The translations under genes and the position numbers were made by a program. The notes beneath the pieces are model-generated. The model was given only the letters and a program-made list of their open reading frames with translations. It was not told the origin of the DNA and made no database searches. From an uncultured Oscillospiraceae bacterium (GTDB taxonomy: Bacteria > Bacillota > Clostridia > Oscillospirales > Ruminococcaceae), in the NCBI GenBank assembly GCA_910579175.1, contig CAJTTB010000015.1, positions 1-64,000 of the forward strand: DNA of 64,000 bases, given 5' to 3'. Positions 17,306 through 23,430 of the stretch are shown here, one piece after another. Position 1 is the stretch's first letter, and each line of letters opens with the position of its first letter.

Positions 17306-17347
17306 TCTTTCGTAGTTTTCTTTATAGTCAGGAGTTTGCGACTGACT
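17306..17347 (-). promoter_or_regulatory. preQ1-I riboswitch upstream of queT
   Basis: On the minus strand a stem GTCAG/CTGAC encloses the loop TCGCAAACTC and is followed by the A-rich tail ATAAAGAAAACTACG, in the same arrangement as the Thermoanaerobacter preQ1-I aptamer. The tail runs directly into the AGAAGG site of queT 8-13 bases before its ATG, so control of translation initiation is likely. A search with the Rfam preQ1 model would be decisive. Confidence 0.82.
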
Positions 17348-17411
17348 TGGTCAAATAGATAAAAAGAATTTGACACTGTTTTTTAGTATAACACAATCAT
17401 GGTTTGTTTGT

Positions 17412-17699
17412 CTACCTCTGATAAAAAATGTTCCTTTTGAAATAAGTGTTGCTGGGTATAAATTCTGTGGATAGCCAATCAGCAGAAGTATAAGGGACTT
17501 TGGCAAACAACGGAATCTGATAATCTGGAACAAATCTGTCGCCAATCTCAATATGGCTGATGCTATCACACTCAATAGTGATACCTTCAGTTTGCATCCA
17601 TGCGGCAAGATTAACTTGTGACAATCGAAATTTCAATCTTGCCTTATGGGTTCGAAAACCAGATGTATTCTTTTTTTCGTTGTAGTTATATATTTTCAC
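17412..17699 (-). CDS. XRE-family helix-turn-helix regulator, small, possibly degenerating
   Basis: About 95 residues from a GTG at 17699: VKIYNYNEKKNTSGF, then a Cro/XRE-type helix-turn-helix (RLSQVNLAAWMQTEGITIECDSIS, positions 25-48, landmark only) and IEIGDRFVPDY. Relatives usually read LSQxxLAA, RDSISRIE and VDWLL. Here RIE is HIE and VDWLL is ADWLS, so the gene may be drifting. An AGGG site lies about 8 bases before the GTG. It faces the PH-like gene and probably acts on the promoter between them. A longer frame continuing upstream to 17750 would run through that promoter and is not favoured. Confidence 0.6.
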   Translation of the reverse strand: MKIYNYNEKKNTSGFRTHKARLKFRLSQVNLAAWMQTEGITIECDSISHIEIGDRFVPDYQIPLFAKVPYTSADWLSTEFIPSNTYFKRNIFYQR

Positions 17700-17737
17700 A
17701 TTAATACCCTGAGATAAGCAAAAGATAAGATTTTTTC

Positions 17738-17766
17738 TTGACTTCAGCATATAGTGAGTGTATGAT
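17738..17766 (+). promoter_or_regulatory. Consensus promoter of the PH-like gene (copy A of a duplicated promoter module)
   Basis: TTGACT (17738-17743), 17 bases, TATGAT (17761-17766). The surrounding 17717-17790 matches 21094-21165 closely, including AAAGATAAGATTT upstream and GTTAAACATCAGAAT downstream, so the module has been copied. Confidence 0.8.
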
Positions 17767-17809
17767 TGTGTTAAACATCAGAATTAAAACATCAAGGAGC
17801 GTGATTGAT

Positions 17810-18286
17810 ATGGAACAATCGTCAAATATAGGAACACAAAAATTGGCAGAACAGGTTGTTGCAACGTTAGAAAGTAATGATAGTAAAAAAGGGACCAAGT
17901 GTATTCTGACAAATGAGCATCTATACATTGATGGCACAGTTTATTTCGTAACCTATCTTGGAGCATGGAAAAAAGTCAGTGGCAAAGAAACGTTTGATTT
18001 AAAAGATATTACAAGTGTTTCCTATCAAAAACGCTCAAACCCGAGCAAGGCAGTACTTAGATTTTTTGCTAAACTTGCCTTAATCATACTATTTTTAATC
18101 ATCGCAATCATGATAGGACAACTGATGTATGATTACAGTATGGACACTAGTTCATTTGAGTTTTGGTGCTTGTTCTTTGTTGTACCACCTTTATTAGCAA
18201 CTATCATCATCACATTAATATCAAATAGAGTAAATATGTTACGAATTTTAATTGGTAGTGAAACCATTTATATCAAGACATCTTAG
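17810..18286 (+). CDS. Membrane protein with PH-like region, N-terminal part of a stop-interrupted gene
   Basis: A 158-residue product with a soluble N-terminal part (about 1-85, including ILTNEHLYIDGTVYF and FDLKDITSVSYQ, the pattern of bacterial PH-like domains), then two membrane helices and a short tail ending at TAG 18284. The same reading frame continues with TAC AAT AAA GAA into the next ORF, which carries a second similar module. This strongly suggests one ancestral protein of about 444 codons split by a nonsense mutation. The ATG at 17810 follows AAGGAG. Function unknown; such proteins are usually membrane associated. Confidence 0.6.
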   Translation: MEQSSNIGTQKLAEQVVATLESNDSKKGTKCILTNEHLYIDGTVYFVTYLGAWKKVSGKETFDLKDITSVSYQKRSNPSKAVLRFFAKLALIILFLIIAIMIGQLMYDYSMDTSSFEFWCLFFVVPPLLATIIITLISNRVNMLRILIGSETIYIKTS

Positions 18287-18298
18287 TACAATAAAGAA

Positions 18299-19063
18299 GT
18301 GATTGACCATTTTCATAATCAATTTATTGAATTAGTTGATAAGCAACATAGAGCTGAGTGTATAGATCTTGATATTGTGACAGAGGAATTATTTGGAGGA
18401 GAACCAATTATAGCCGAATTTGGAAATCAATATAGACGGCAATATATGAAAGATCAGAAACTTGGCGGTGGATTTTGCATGATCACTTCGACACAAGTTA
18501 TATTAGGTGGTCGGCAAAAGGTACAGTTGATGCTTAGTATTTGGATTCCATCAAGGAAACAACATAACATAAATATTGATTGCATGGAACGTGTATTTTT
18601 TTGTGATCACATTAAATTGTTTAAAATAATCACATTGGATTTAATGATAATAGCAGTTCTTGCAGGAATAATTGCAACTTACGCAATAATTCGCCCATCA
18701 ACTTATGATGCACGTATAGCATTTATGGGAATCGCAATATGTCAAGCATTTTTCTGGGGATTCCCAGGATTAGCGGGAGCAAAAATGCGGCAGGCAAGAT
18801 TGGTTATAGAAGGAACGTCCGGAACATATGGATTTAACACAAAATGGTATACAAAAGAAGAAGTTAACCAATTCCAAAAGATTATAACAAAGGCTATTGA
18901 AACGAACTTAGAACGATACGACAAGACACAGCAAACGCAATATACACAGTCCCCCACGATTTATCAACAAGTACCAGAAATACATCATCAGTCCGTCCCG
19001 ATACAAGAGAGTGAACAAATATCAATTAAGGATGGAGCAGGTCTATTGCGGGAATATAATTAA
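18299..19063 (+). CDS. Membrane protein with PH-like region, central part of the same interrupted gene
   Basis: In frame with the preceding ORF and 12 bases after its TAG. It could restart at GTG 18299, but no convincing ribosome binding site precedes it. The 254 residues hold a second PH-like region (GGGFCMITSTQVILGG), two membrane helices at about 108-155, and a long linker rich in Gln/Pro/Ser. It stops at TAA 19061 inside what reads as a SHOCT domain (GAGLLREYN before the stop, LLQEGIIDQAEF after). I take it as a pseudogene segment rather than an independent gene. Confidence 0.5.
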   Translation: MIDHFHNQFIELVDKQHRAECIDLDIVTEELFGGEPIIAEFGNQYRRQYMKDQKLGGGFCMITSTQVILGGRQKVQLMLSIWIPSRKQHNINIDCMERVFFCDHIKLFKIITLDLMIIAVLAGIIATYAIIRPSTYDARIAFMGIAICQAFFWGFPGLAGAKMRQARLVIEGTSGTYGFNTKWYTKEEVNQFQKIITKAIETNLERYDKTQQTQYTQSPTIYQQVPEIHHQSVPIQESEQISIKDGAGLLREYN

Positions 19064-19144
19064 TTGCTACAAGAAGGAATCATAGATCAAGCAGAGTTTA
19101 ACAGAATCAAAGCAGAAATACTGTCAAAAAGTGAGCGAAACTAA
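19064..19144 (+). pseudogene. SHOCT-domain tail cut off by an in-frame stop
   Basis: Immediately after TAA 19061-19063 the same frame continues LLQEGIIDQAEFNRIKAEIL to a TAA at 19142. This is the second half of a SHOCT motif, whose usual form is a short helix pair, LLxEGIITEEEF...KKAxLL. A single-base change (CAA, GAA or AAA to TAA) would explain the interruption. Confidence 0.7.
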
Positions 19145-19173
19145 AATGTACAAATAGATAAGTGAAGATACAT

Positions 19174-19302
19174 ATGAGAAAACTGATGGTATCGCTACTG
19201 ATTTCACTTATGCTGTATAGCCTAACAGCTTGCGGTAAAATTACACACTGTAAAGATTGTGATGGTGAGATTTATGAGGATGGCTATTGTAAATATCATT
19301 AG
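19174..19302 (+). CDS. Tiny lipoprotein with a CxxC pair, probably truncated
   Basis: 42 residues: MRKLMVS, a hydrophobic stretch and lipobox LTAC followed by Gly, so secretion and lipid attachment are expected. The mature part has four cysteines in HCKDCDGEIYEDGYCKYH, a possible metal-binding knuckle. After the TAG at 19300 the frame stays open for 24 more codons (ALYCVDEMTKDAFDMIF) to a TGA at 19375, which looks like a lost C terminus. No clear ribosome binding site precedes the ATG (only AGTGAAG), which also suits decay. Confidence 0.5.
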   Translation: MRKLMVSLLISLMLYSLTACGKITHCKDCDGEIYEDGYCKYH

Positions 19303-19379
19303 GCACTCTACTGTGTAGATGAAATGACTAAAGATGCCTTTGATATGATATTTAGAAGTGAAATGGCAATAACATGAAA

Positions 19380-19411
19380 AGTCGTTAGGGAATTATCTCT
19401 GACGATTTTTG
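19380..19411 (+). terminator. Rho-independent terminator
   Basis: TCGTTAG pairs with CTGACGA (one wobble) and is followed by TTTTT at 19406-19410, directly after the extended lipoprotein frame. Confidence 0.75.
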
Positions 19412-19562
19412 CATACGCAATCCAAAATTTTGGTATATTTGAAGGTAAATAAAGAAGTCAATTAGTTTTCAGCATCAGGCTTTATTTAAGCACTTCGACA
19501 AAGGGTTTGAAAAATCAATCCTTTGCAACACAAAAGATAACAAGGAGAAAGTGAATAAGAGA

Positions 19563-19760
19563 AGTTGGTTTGAATAAAGATAGACGTCCTTTAGGTATTT
19601 TGGTGAAAAATTTGGAAAATAGGACGTTGGCAACATCAATCTAAAAAGGGCGTAAAAGTTATCTTTTTAGATTAATACTGCTCAATGCCGCTTGGTAAAA
19701 TAGTTTGTCTAAATATCTAAATCGGGCAGTTACCCCATTTAGGTAACTGCCCGATAAACT
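19563..19760 (+). repeat. Structured repeat, copy A (inverted relative to copy B)
   Basis: The segment contains a frame reading LNKDRRPLGILVKNLE up to a TAA, a 9-bp hairpin TCTAAAAAG/CTTTTTAGA, then a perfect 14-bp stem ATCGGGCAGTTACC/GGTAACTGCCCGAT at 19721-19755. The last 40 bases recur almost identically, inverted, at about 20891-20932, and the preceding part (CTCAATGCC onward) also matches. The stretch 19412-19562 holds nothing I can name. Confidence 0.75.
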
Positions 19761-19786
19761 GGAAGATTTGCGCCATTAGTTCCAAC

Positions 19787-20158
19787 TTAATCTGCCTTGT
19801 AAAGTTCAATTTTATATTTTCCTATAAAGTTATGACACTCTGCTGCTAAAGTGTATGTATCTGTGTTGTCCAAAGTGAAAAATGCTTCCAATTCCGTTGC
19901 CTGATCTAGTGTATATACCTTATTACCAAATGAATTATATAAAACGATATTTAAATCTCCGCTGGTAATATTCGAGCGAAATGAAAATTTTATTCTTTCG
20001 CCTGTTTTTCCTGAAAATGAAACATTGGAAGTTGTAGTTGTTTTCTCTGAATAGCTATGATTTATATTTCCTAATGCTTTGGGTCTGGTTATCCAACAGG
20101 TGCCCATCACACTGATTGCAGCAATGATAATAATGATTATCAGTCGTTTCTTTTTCAT
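19787..20158 (-). CDS. Small exported or membrane-anchored protein, unknown function
   Basis: A 123-residue protein: MKKKR, one long hydrophobic segment (about 6-22) acting as signal or anchor, then a Ser/Thr-rich linker and a domain with alternating beta strands (IKFSFRSNITSGDLNIVLYN, landmark; YTLAAECHNFIGKYKIELYKAD at the end). The pattern recalls small beta-sandwich prepeptidase-like domains, but I cannot assign a family. The ATG at 20158 follows GGAGAGG; an in-frame TTG further upstream is not needed. It is transcribed away from the methyltransferase-like gene, and the pair is enclosed by inverted repeats. Confidence 0.65.
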   Translation of the reverse strand: MKKKRLIIIIIIAAISVMGTCWITRPKALGNINHSYSEKTTTTSNVSFSGKTGERIKFSFRSNITSGDLNIVLYNSFGNKVYTLDQATELEAFFTLDNTDTYTLAAECHNFIGKYKIELYKAD

Positions 20159-20243
20159 TCCATTATTCCTCTCCAATACCAGTTTGATGAACTCATTCTA
20201 TCATATATTGACTAACAAATCAATCCGCTTTTGTGGAAACCGC

Positions 20244-20272
20244 TTGAAATGGCAATCATCGTGTGCTATAAT
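20244..20272 (+). promoter_or_regulatory. Consensus promoter of the ICMT-like gene
   Basis: TTGAAA (20244-20249), 17 bases, TATAAT (20267-20272); the start codon is 34 bases further on. Confidence 0.8.
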
Positions 20273-20305
20273 CGGTTGAACAATTCGGGATTTGGAGGAA
20301 GGACA

Positions 20306-20887
20306 ATGGAATTTAAGCTGATTTCCATAGCAACCTTAATTGCTTTTTATGGCTGCTATTTTGTAAAAATGTTTCGTCAGAAAAAACAAGGAATACAGAC
20401 AGACCAAATTGGAAAGGACAAAGTCGGTTTTGTGAAATTCGTGGAAGTTACAATGAAGGTTGCTGCTGTCTTTGTTTTTGCGGCAGGACTTATTAGTATT
20501 TTCATTGGGACAAATCATAGCCCTGTTGCTGTTCGGGTTATGGGTGCGGTGATGAGCGTTGTGGGGACAATTATATTTATTGTCGCAGTACAGACTATGC
20601 GTGATAGCTGGCGGGCGGGAGTTTCCAAAACCGATAAAACAGAGCTTGTAACAAATGGTATTTATCAAATCAGCCGCAACCCCGCCTTTTTAGGATTTGA
20701 CCTTTTGTATATTGGTACATTATTGATGTTTTTTAACTGGATTTTGTATATTCTAACCGTTTTTGCCATTATCATGTATCATTTGCAGATTGTCAATGTG
20801 GAGGAGGATTTTCTGCTTTCTGAATTTGGAAATGAGTATCTGCAATATAAGAAAAAAGTCTGTCGCTATATTGGTAGAAAACGATAA
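20306..20887 (+). CDS. Isoprenylcysteine carboxyl methyltransferase-family membrane protein
   Basis: A 193-residue polytopic protein with about five membrane helices. The C-terminal signature LVTNGIYQISRNPAFLGF followed by NVEEDFLLSEFGNEYLQYKKKV matches the ICMT/PEMT-like methyltransferase family, in which this region binds S-adenosylmethionine at the membrane. Bacterial members lack prenylated substrates and their acceptors are mostly unknown. GGAGGA precedes the ATG at 20306; an upstream in-frame extension would include the promoter. It has its own consensus promoter. Codon use does not look foreign to me. Confidence 0.8.
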   Translation: MEFKLISIATLIAFYGCYFVKMFRQKKQGIQTDQIGKDKVGFVKFVEVTMKVAAVFVFAAGLISIFIGTNHSPVAVRVMGAVMSVVGTIIFIVAVQTMRDSWRAGVSKTDKTELVTNGIYQISRNPAFLGFDLLYIGTLLMFFNWILYILTVFAIIMYHLQIVNVEEDFLLSEFGNEYLQYKKKVCRYIGRKR

Positions 20888-20890
20888 ATT

Positions 20891-21016
20891 CTAGTTTATT
20901 GGGCAGTTACCTAAATGGGGTAACTGCCCGATTTGGATAGTTTGACGAATTGTTTTGTGAAATGGCATTGAGAAACACCAATTTGAAAAGGGAGTAAAAA
21001 AATTCCTTTTTAAGCC
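20891..21016 (-). repeat. Structured repeat, copy B (inverted copy of 19640-19760)
   Basis: Read on the minus strand, this copy shows the same order as copy A: AAAAAGG/CCTTTT-type imperfect hairpin, CTCAATGCC, then the GGGCAGTTACC/GGTAACTGCCC hairpin at 20900-20928. The two copies flank 19763-20890 as inverted repeats. Confidence 0.75.
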
Positions 21017-21042
21017 CAATCCCCACAAGTTTGGTCACCAGA

Positions 21043-21078
21043 GATATTTTTTTGCCATTGTAATTGTAGGTTTTTCTA
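21043..21078 (-). pseudogene. N-terminal remnant of an XRE regulator
   Basis: The minus strand encodes KTYNYNGKKIS, matching the start of the XRE protein at 17412-17699 and its relatives. The helix-turn-helix is missing; repeat-type sequence follows instead. It occupies the same position relative to promoter copy B as the intact gene does to copy A. Confidence 0.55.
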
Positions 21079-21114
21079 TAAAATACTTCAGTAAGCGAAA
21101 GATAAGATTTATTC

Positions 21115-21143
21115 TTGACTTTGATATCAAAAGAAGGTATATT
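21115..21143 (+). promoter_or_regulatory. Promoter of the BspA-like gene (copy B of the duplicated module)
   Basis: TTGACT (21115-21120), 17 bases, TATATT (21138-21143). It resembles 17738-17766 in both boxes, in the upstream AAAGATAAGATTT and in the downstream GTTAAACATCAGAAT. Confidence 0.75.
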
Positions 21144-21184
21144 TGAGTTAAACATCAGAATCAAAACATAAATGAGAGACAAAC

Positions 21185-21815
21185 ATGAAAAAGCAGGGAT
21201 TATTCGCATTGGTATTGTCGTTGATGTTAGCCTTATCGGCTTGTGGAACACCATCCAGCAACACACCATCTAAAAGTGATTCAGGTGATAAGTCAAGTAT
21301 TACCATTCCAGACAATACCCCATCAAAAGATTCTTCTAATTCTAAAAATAATGTAACAGATGATTTTCTAAAAACCATCACTGCAGAAACGGCAGAAGCC
21401 AAGGGAGTTTGCGGGGCAGACCTCACATGGTATTATCAAGATGGTGTGCTTGTGATCAAAGGTACTGGAGAAATGACGAACTTTTACTATTCTTATGATG
21501 AAACGAATATGCCTTGGGTTGATTATCAAGATAAAATAGGCTGGGTCATCATTCAAGAAGGTGTCACATCTGTTGGAGCGTTGTAACAGATTACCAAATA
21601 TAAAACTGCCAGATTCACTAACTTATATTGGTGAAGGAGCTTTTTGGGACACTACGCTTAAATCATTAACATTTTTAGGAGATGTACCTGAGATTCCACC
21701 CACATCTTTAGGTGAGGCGGTAACTTTAGGCGAGCCAGAGACAATTTACTATTGTGGTTCTGGTTTTGACGAATGGGTAGCAAACTATCCTAATGTAAAC
21801 TGGGTCAAGCAGTGA
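21185..21815 (+). pseudogene. BspA-like leucine-rich-repeat lipoprotein, frameshifted
   Basis: The gene starts with a clear lipoprotein signal (MKKQGLFALV...LSAC followed by Gly), a Ser/Pro/Asp-rich linker, then the GTGEMTNFYYS segment seen in BspA-like surface proteins. Frame 1 ends at a TAA at 21584 after GVTSVGAL, while frame 2 picks up CNRLPNIKLPDSLTYIGEGAF, a normal LRR_5 repeat, and runs to TGA 21815. Joining the two restores IQEGVTSVGA...LPNIKLPDSLTYIG. A short deletion near 21578, perhaps between GAGCGTT repeats, would explain it. The intact product would have been a small surface-exposed adhesin-like protein. Confidence 0.8.
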
Positions 21816-21831
21816 TTTACTAAATCATATC

Positions 21832-21866
21832 AAATGCCGTCAGGTTTCATACCTGACGGCATTTAA
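21832..21866. terminator. Terminator-like hairpin
   Basis: AAATGCCGTCAGGT pairs perfectly with ACCTGACGGCATTT over 14 bp around a 5-base loop, after the BspA-like pseudogene. The T-run is short. It could also end minus-strand transcription from the acetyltransferase gene. Confidence 0.75.
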
Positions 21867-21902
21867 TCTAGAAAGCAAAACTGAAATATATCTTGATGGT
21901 AA

Positions 21903-21995
21903 ATGATAAAAGTTGTGAATTTGAATAACAATAAACGTTCTTTAGGCATTTTGGAGATTTTGCAAAATGAGATTGTACAAAAGCATATTTTATGA
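21903..21995 (+). repeat. Short ORF-like segment related to part of repeat copy A
   Basis: It encodes MIKVVNLNNNKRSLGILEIL and 10 more residues. The stretch TTTGAATAA...CTTTAGG.ATTTTGG matches 19570-19605, where the frame reads LNKDRRPLGIL. No strong ribosome binding site is present. It may be a decayed end of an unidentified mobile-element gene or part of a non-coding repeat. Confidence 0.4.
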
Positions 21996-22026
21996 TGGGA
22001 ACAGGGCGATAAATTGAAATTTGTCT

Positions 22027-22509
22027 TTATAGTTTCAAAACTGCAATCAATTCTTCTCCGTCCATTTCTCCGGTTTCAATAAATCCAAATGAATGATATA
22101 ACTGGCTGGCAGTTTTGTTTTCAGGTTCATATGACAACCAGCAGTATTCTGCTTCGCCACATGGAAATGTTTTTATGAATTTTAGTGCGAGCTTGACCGC
22201 TTCTTTCCCATATCCTTTATTTTGAAAATTTTTATCTATCATCAGTCGCCAGAGATTATAATTGCCTTTCGCTATTACTGGAGCATCATCCCAGTAATCG
22301 TCTGTATCAAAACCAACCATCAAAAAGCCAATCGGCGTATCATCCTCATATATTCCAAAAGGGAAAGCATGCCCATTTCCCGTTATGGCGGTATAGGCTT
22401 CAATAATACTGATATCATTGCTTGCCACAAAGTGTTTTTGCTTTTCAGACACATGTAGTTTTAAAATATCCCATATATTTTTTCCGTTTATTTTCTCTAG
22501 TTTAATCAT
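22027..22509 (-). CDS. GNAT-family N-acetyltransferase
   Basis: A 160-residue acetyltransferase of the GNAT fold. The acetyl-CoA loop region reads NLWRLMIDKNFQNKGYGKEAV (residues 84-104, landmark), with the RxxGxG-type motif as QNKGYG, and the C-terminal strand CWLSYEPENKTASQLYHSFGF is typical of the diamine/spermidine acetyltransferase branch (BltD/PaiA-like). A small amine substrate is therefore plausible but not certain. GAGGATA precedes the ATG. It lies alone on the minus strand between repeat segments. Confidence 0.85.
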   Translation of the reverse strand: MIKLEKINGKNIWDILKLHVSEKQKHFVASNDISIIEAYTAITGNGHAFPFGIYEDDTPIGFLMVGFDTDDYWDDAPVIAKGNYNLWRLMIDKNFQNKGYGKEAVKLALKFIKTFPCGEAEYCWLSYEPENKTASQLYHSFGFIETGEMDGEELIAVLKL

Positions 22510-22540
22510 AGTTATATCCTCACAAATTCCGATTTATTTA

Positions 22541-22650
22541 GGAGCTATCTGTAAAGGTAACTCCGCTTTTTATATATTTTGACAAATGACTCTATGGACT
22601 GACCTTCCACAACACTGCTCTGAAAGGGGAGTGAGAAAATGTTCTATTAT
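22541..22650 (+). repeat. Structured repeat, diverged copy C
   Basis: In the same orientation as copy B, this segment keeps a GGTAACT hairpin half, then TTTTGACAAAT and GAAAGGGGAGTGAGAAAA, matching TTTGACGAATT and GAAAAGGGAGTAAAAAAA of copy B. The hairpin is weaker. Confidence 0.5.
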
Positions 22651-22659
22651 AAAAGGGTG

Positions 22660-22965
22660 TTATTGATTGAAAATTTCTTGATTTTGTCCTGATAGGTTGA
22701 AATAATGGAGTTTTATTGAATTACAAAGACCTTTTGTGATACTTTGCACATCTTCCAACAATGGAAAGCTGGAAAGATTGTTATAAGTAAAGATGTCTAT
22801 ATCAATTTTAAATGCTTTATTGTTCTTATCAATTTGGATATATGGGTTGATAAATTTGATATGATGGAAATGGTCTATCAATGCTTGGCGAGTAATGATT
22901 GACTTTTTAATGGATTGTTGATTATATGTAGTAGCATTATCTAGCTTAAAATATTGTACCATCAT
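22660..22965 (-). CDS. Hypothetical protein, doubtful
   Basis: A 101-residue frame with a mixed alpha/beta-like composition (KAFKIDIDIFTYNNLS and LCNSIKLHYFNLSG). No ribosome binding site precedes either of the two initial ATG codons and no family is recognised. It lies in an AT-rich, repeat-bearing region, so it may be a remnant or chance. Confidence 0.3.
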   Translation of the reverse strand: MMVQYFKLDNATTYNQQSIKKSIITRQALIDHFHHIKFINPYIQIDKNNKAFKIDIDIFTYNNLSSFPLLEDVQSITKGLCNSIKLHYFNLSGQNQEIFNQ

Positions 22966-23068
22966 AATTGATAAAAATAAAGTATTTTATAGAAAAGTAA
23001 GGATAAAATCATAAATGTTATATACAAAAATGAGATAATCACCATGCACAATAAAGACCTATATAGAT

Positions 23069-23099
23069 AGCAAATCTTTTTAGATTTGCTGCTTTTTTA
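23069..23099 (+). terminator. Rho-independent terminator of unclear ownership
   Basis: AGCAAATCT pairs with AGATTTGCT and is followed by GCTTTTTTAT. No plus-strand gene immediately precedes it; the nearest is more than 1 kb upstream. The remainder of 22966-23214 holds nothing else I can name. Confidence 0.65.
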
Positions 23100-23214
23100 T
23101 ATTCTTTTTCTTAGTTTCCCATCCATGGAATTGTTAATAAATTGTCGCTAGAGAGAAGTTTTGAGGGGGATTAAACAAAGGATTGTAAAAAATGCTTAAT
23201 CTTTATGAAAATAC

Positions 23215-23243
23215 TTGCAAGTGAACTGGATACGTTATATACT
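23215..23243 (+). promoter_or_regulatory. secA promoter
   Basis: TTGCAA (23215-23220), 17 bases, TATACT (23238-23243). The leader to the secA start would be about 180 bases, AT-rich and without a recognised riboswitch; the secA ribosome binding site is GAGGTGA. Confidence 0.6.
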
Positions 23244-23430
23244 ATATAAGATAATATTATGAAATATCTTTGTTTTATGTCTGATGAATAATTTGTACTT
23301 TCATTTGTAAAATAGTCGATAACAGACAAAATAAAAAAGTGAATATTTCACGAAATGAAACAAACAATCACAATAAAAAACAGATATTTTTCCGGTGATT
23401 CGGAATAAAATAAATTTCTGAGGTGAAAGA

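Noticed and set aside
17412..17750. Longer form of the XRE protein starting near 17750
   Set aside because: The extra N-terminal residues would be encoded by the consensus promoter of the divergent gene. The GTG at 17699 aligns with the family start.
20907..21269. A 120-codon minus-strand frame across copy B and the BspA-like promoter
   Set aside because: Only an 11-residue XRE stub inside it is meaningful. The rest is repeat hairpin and promoter sequence in translation.
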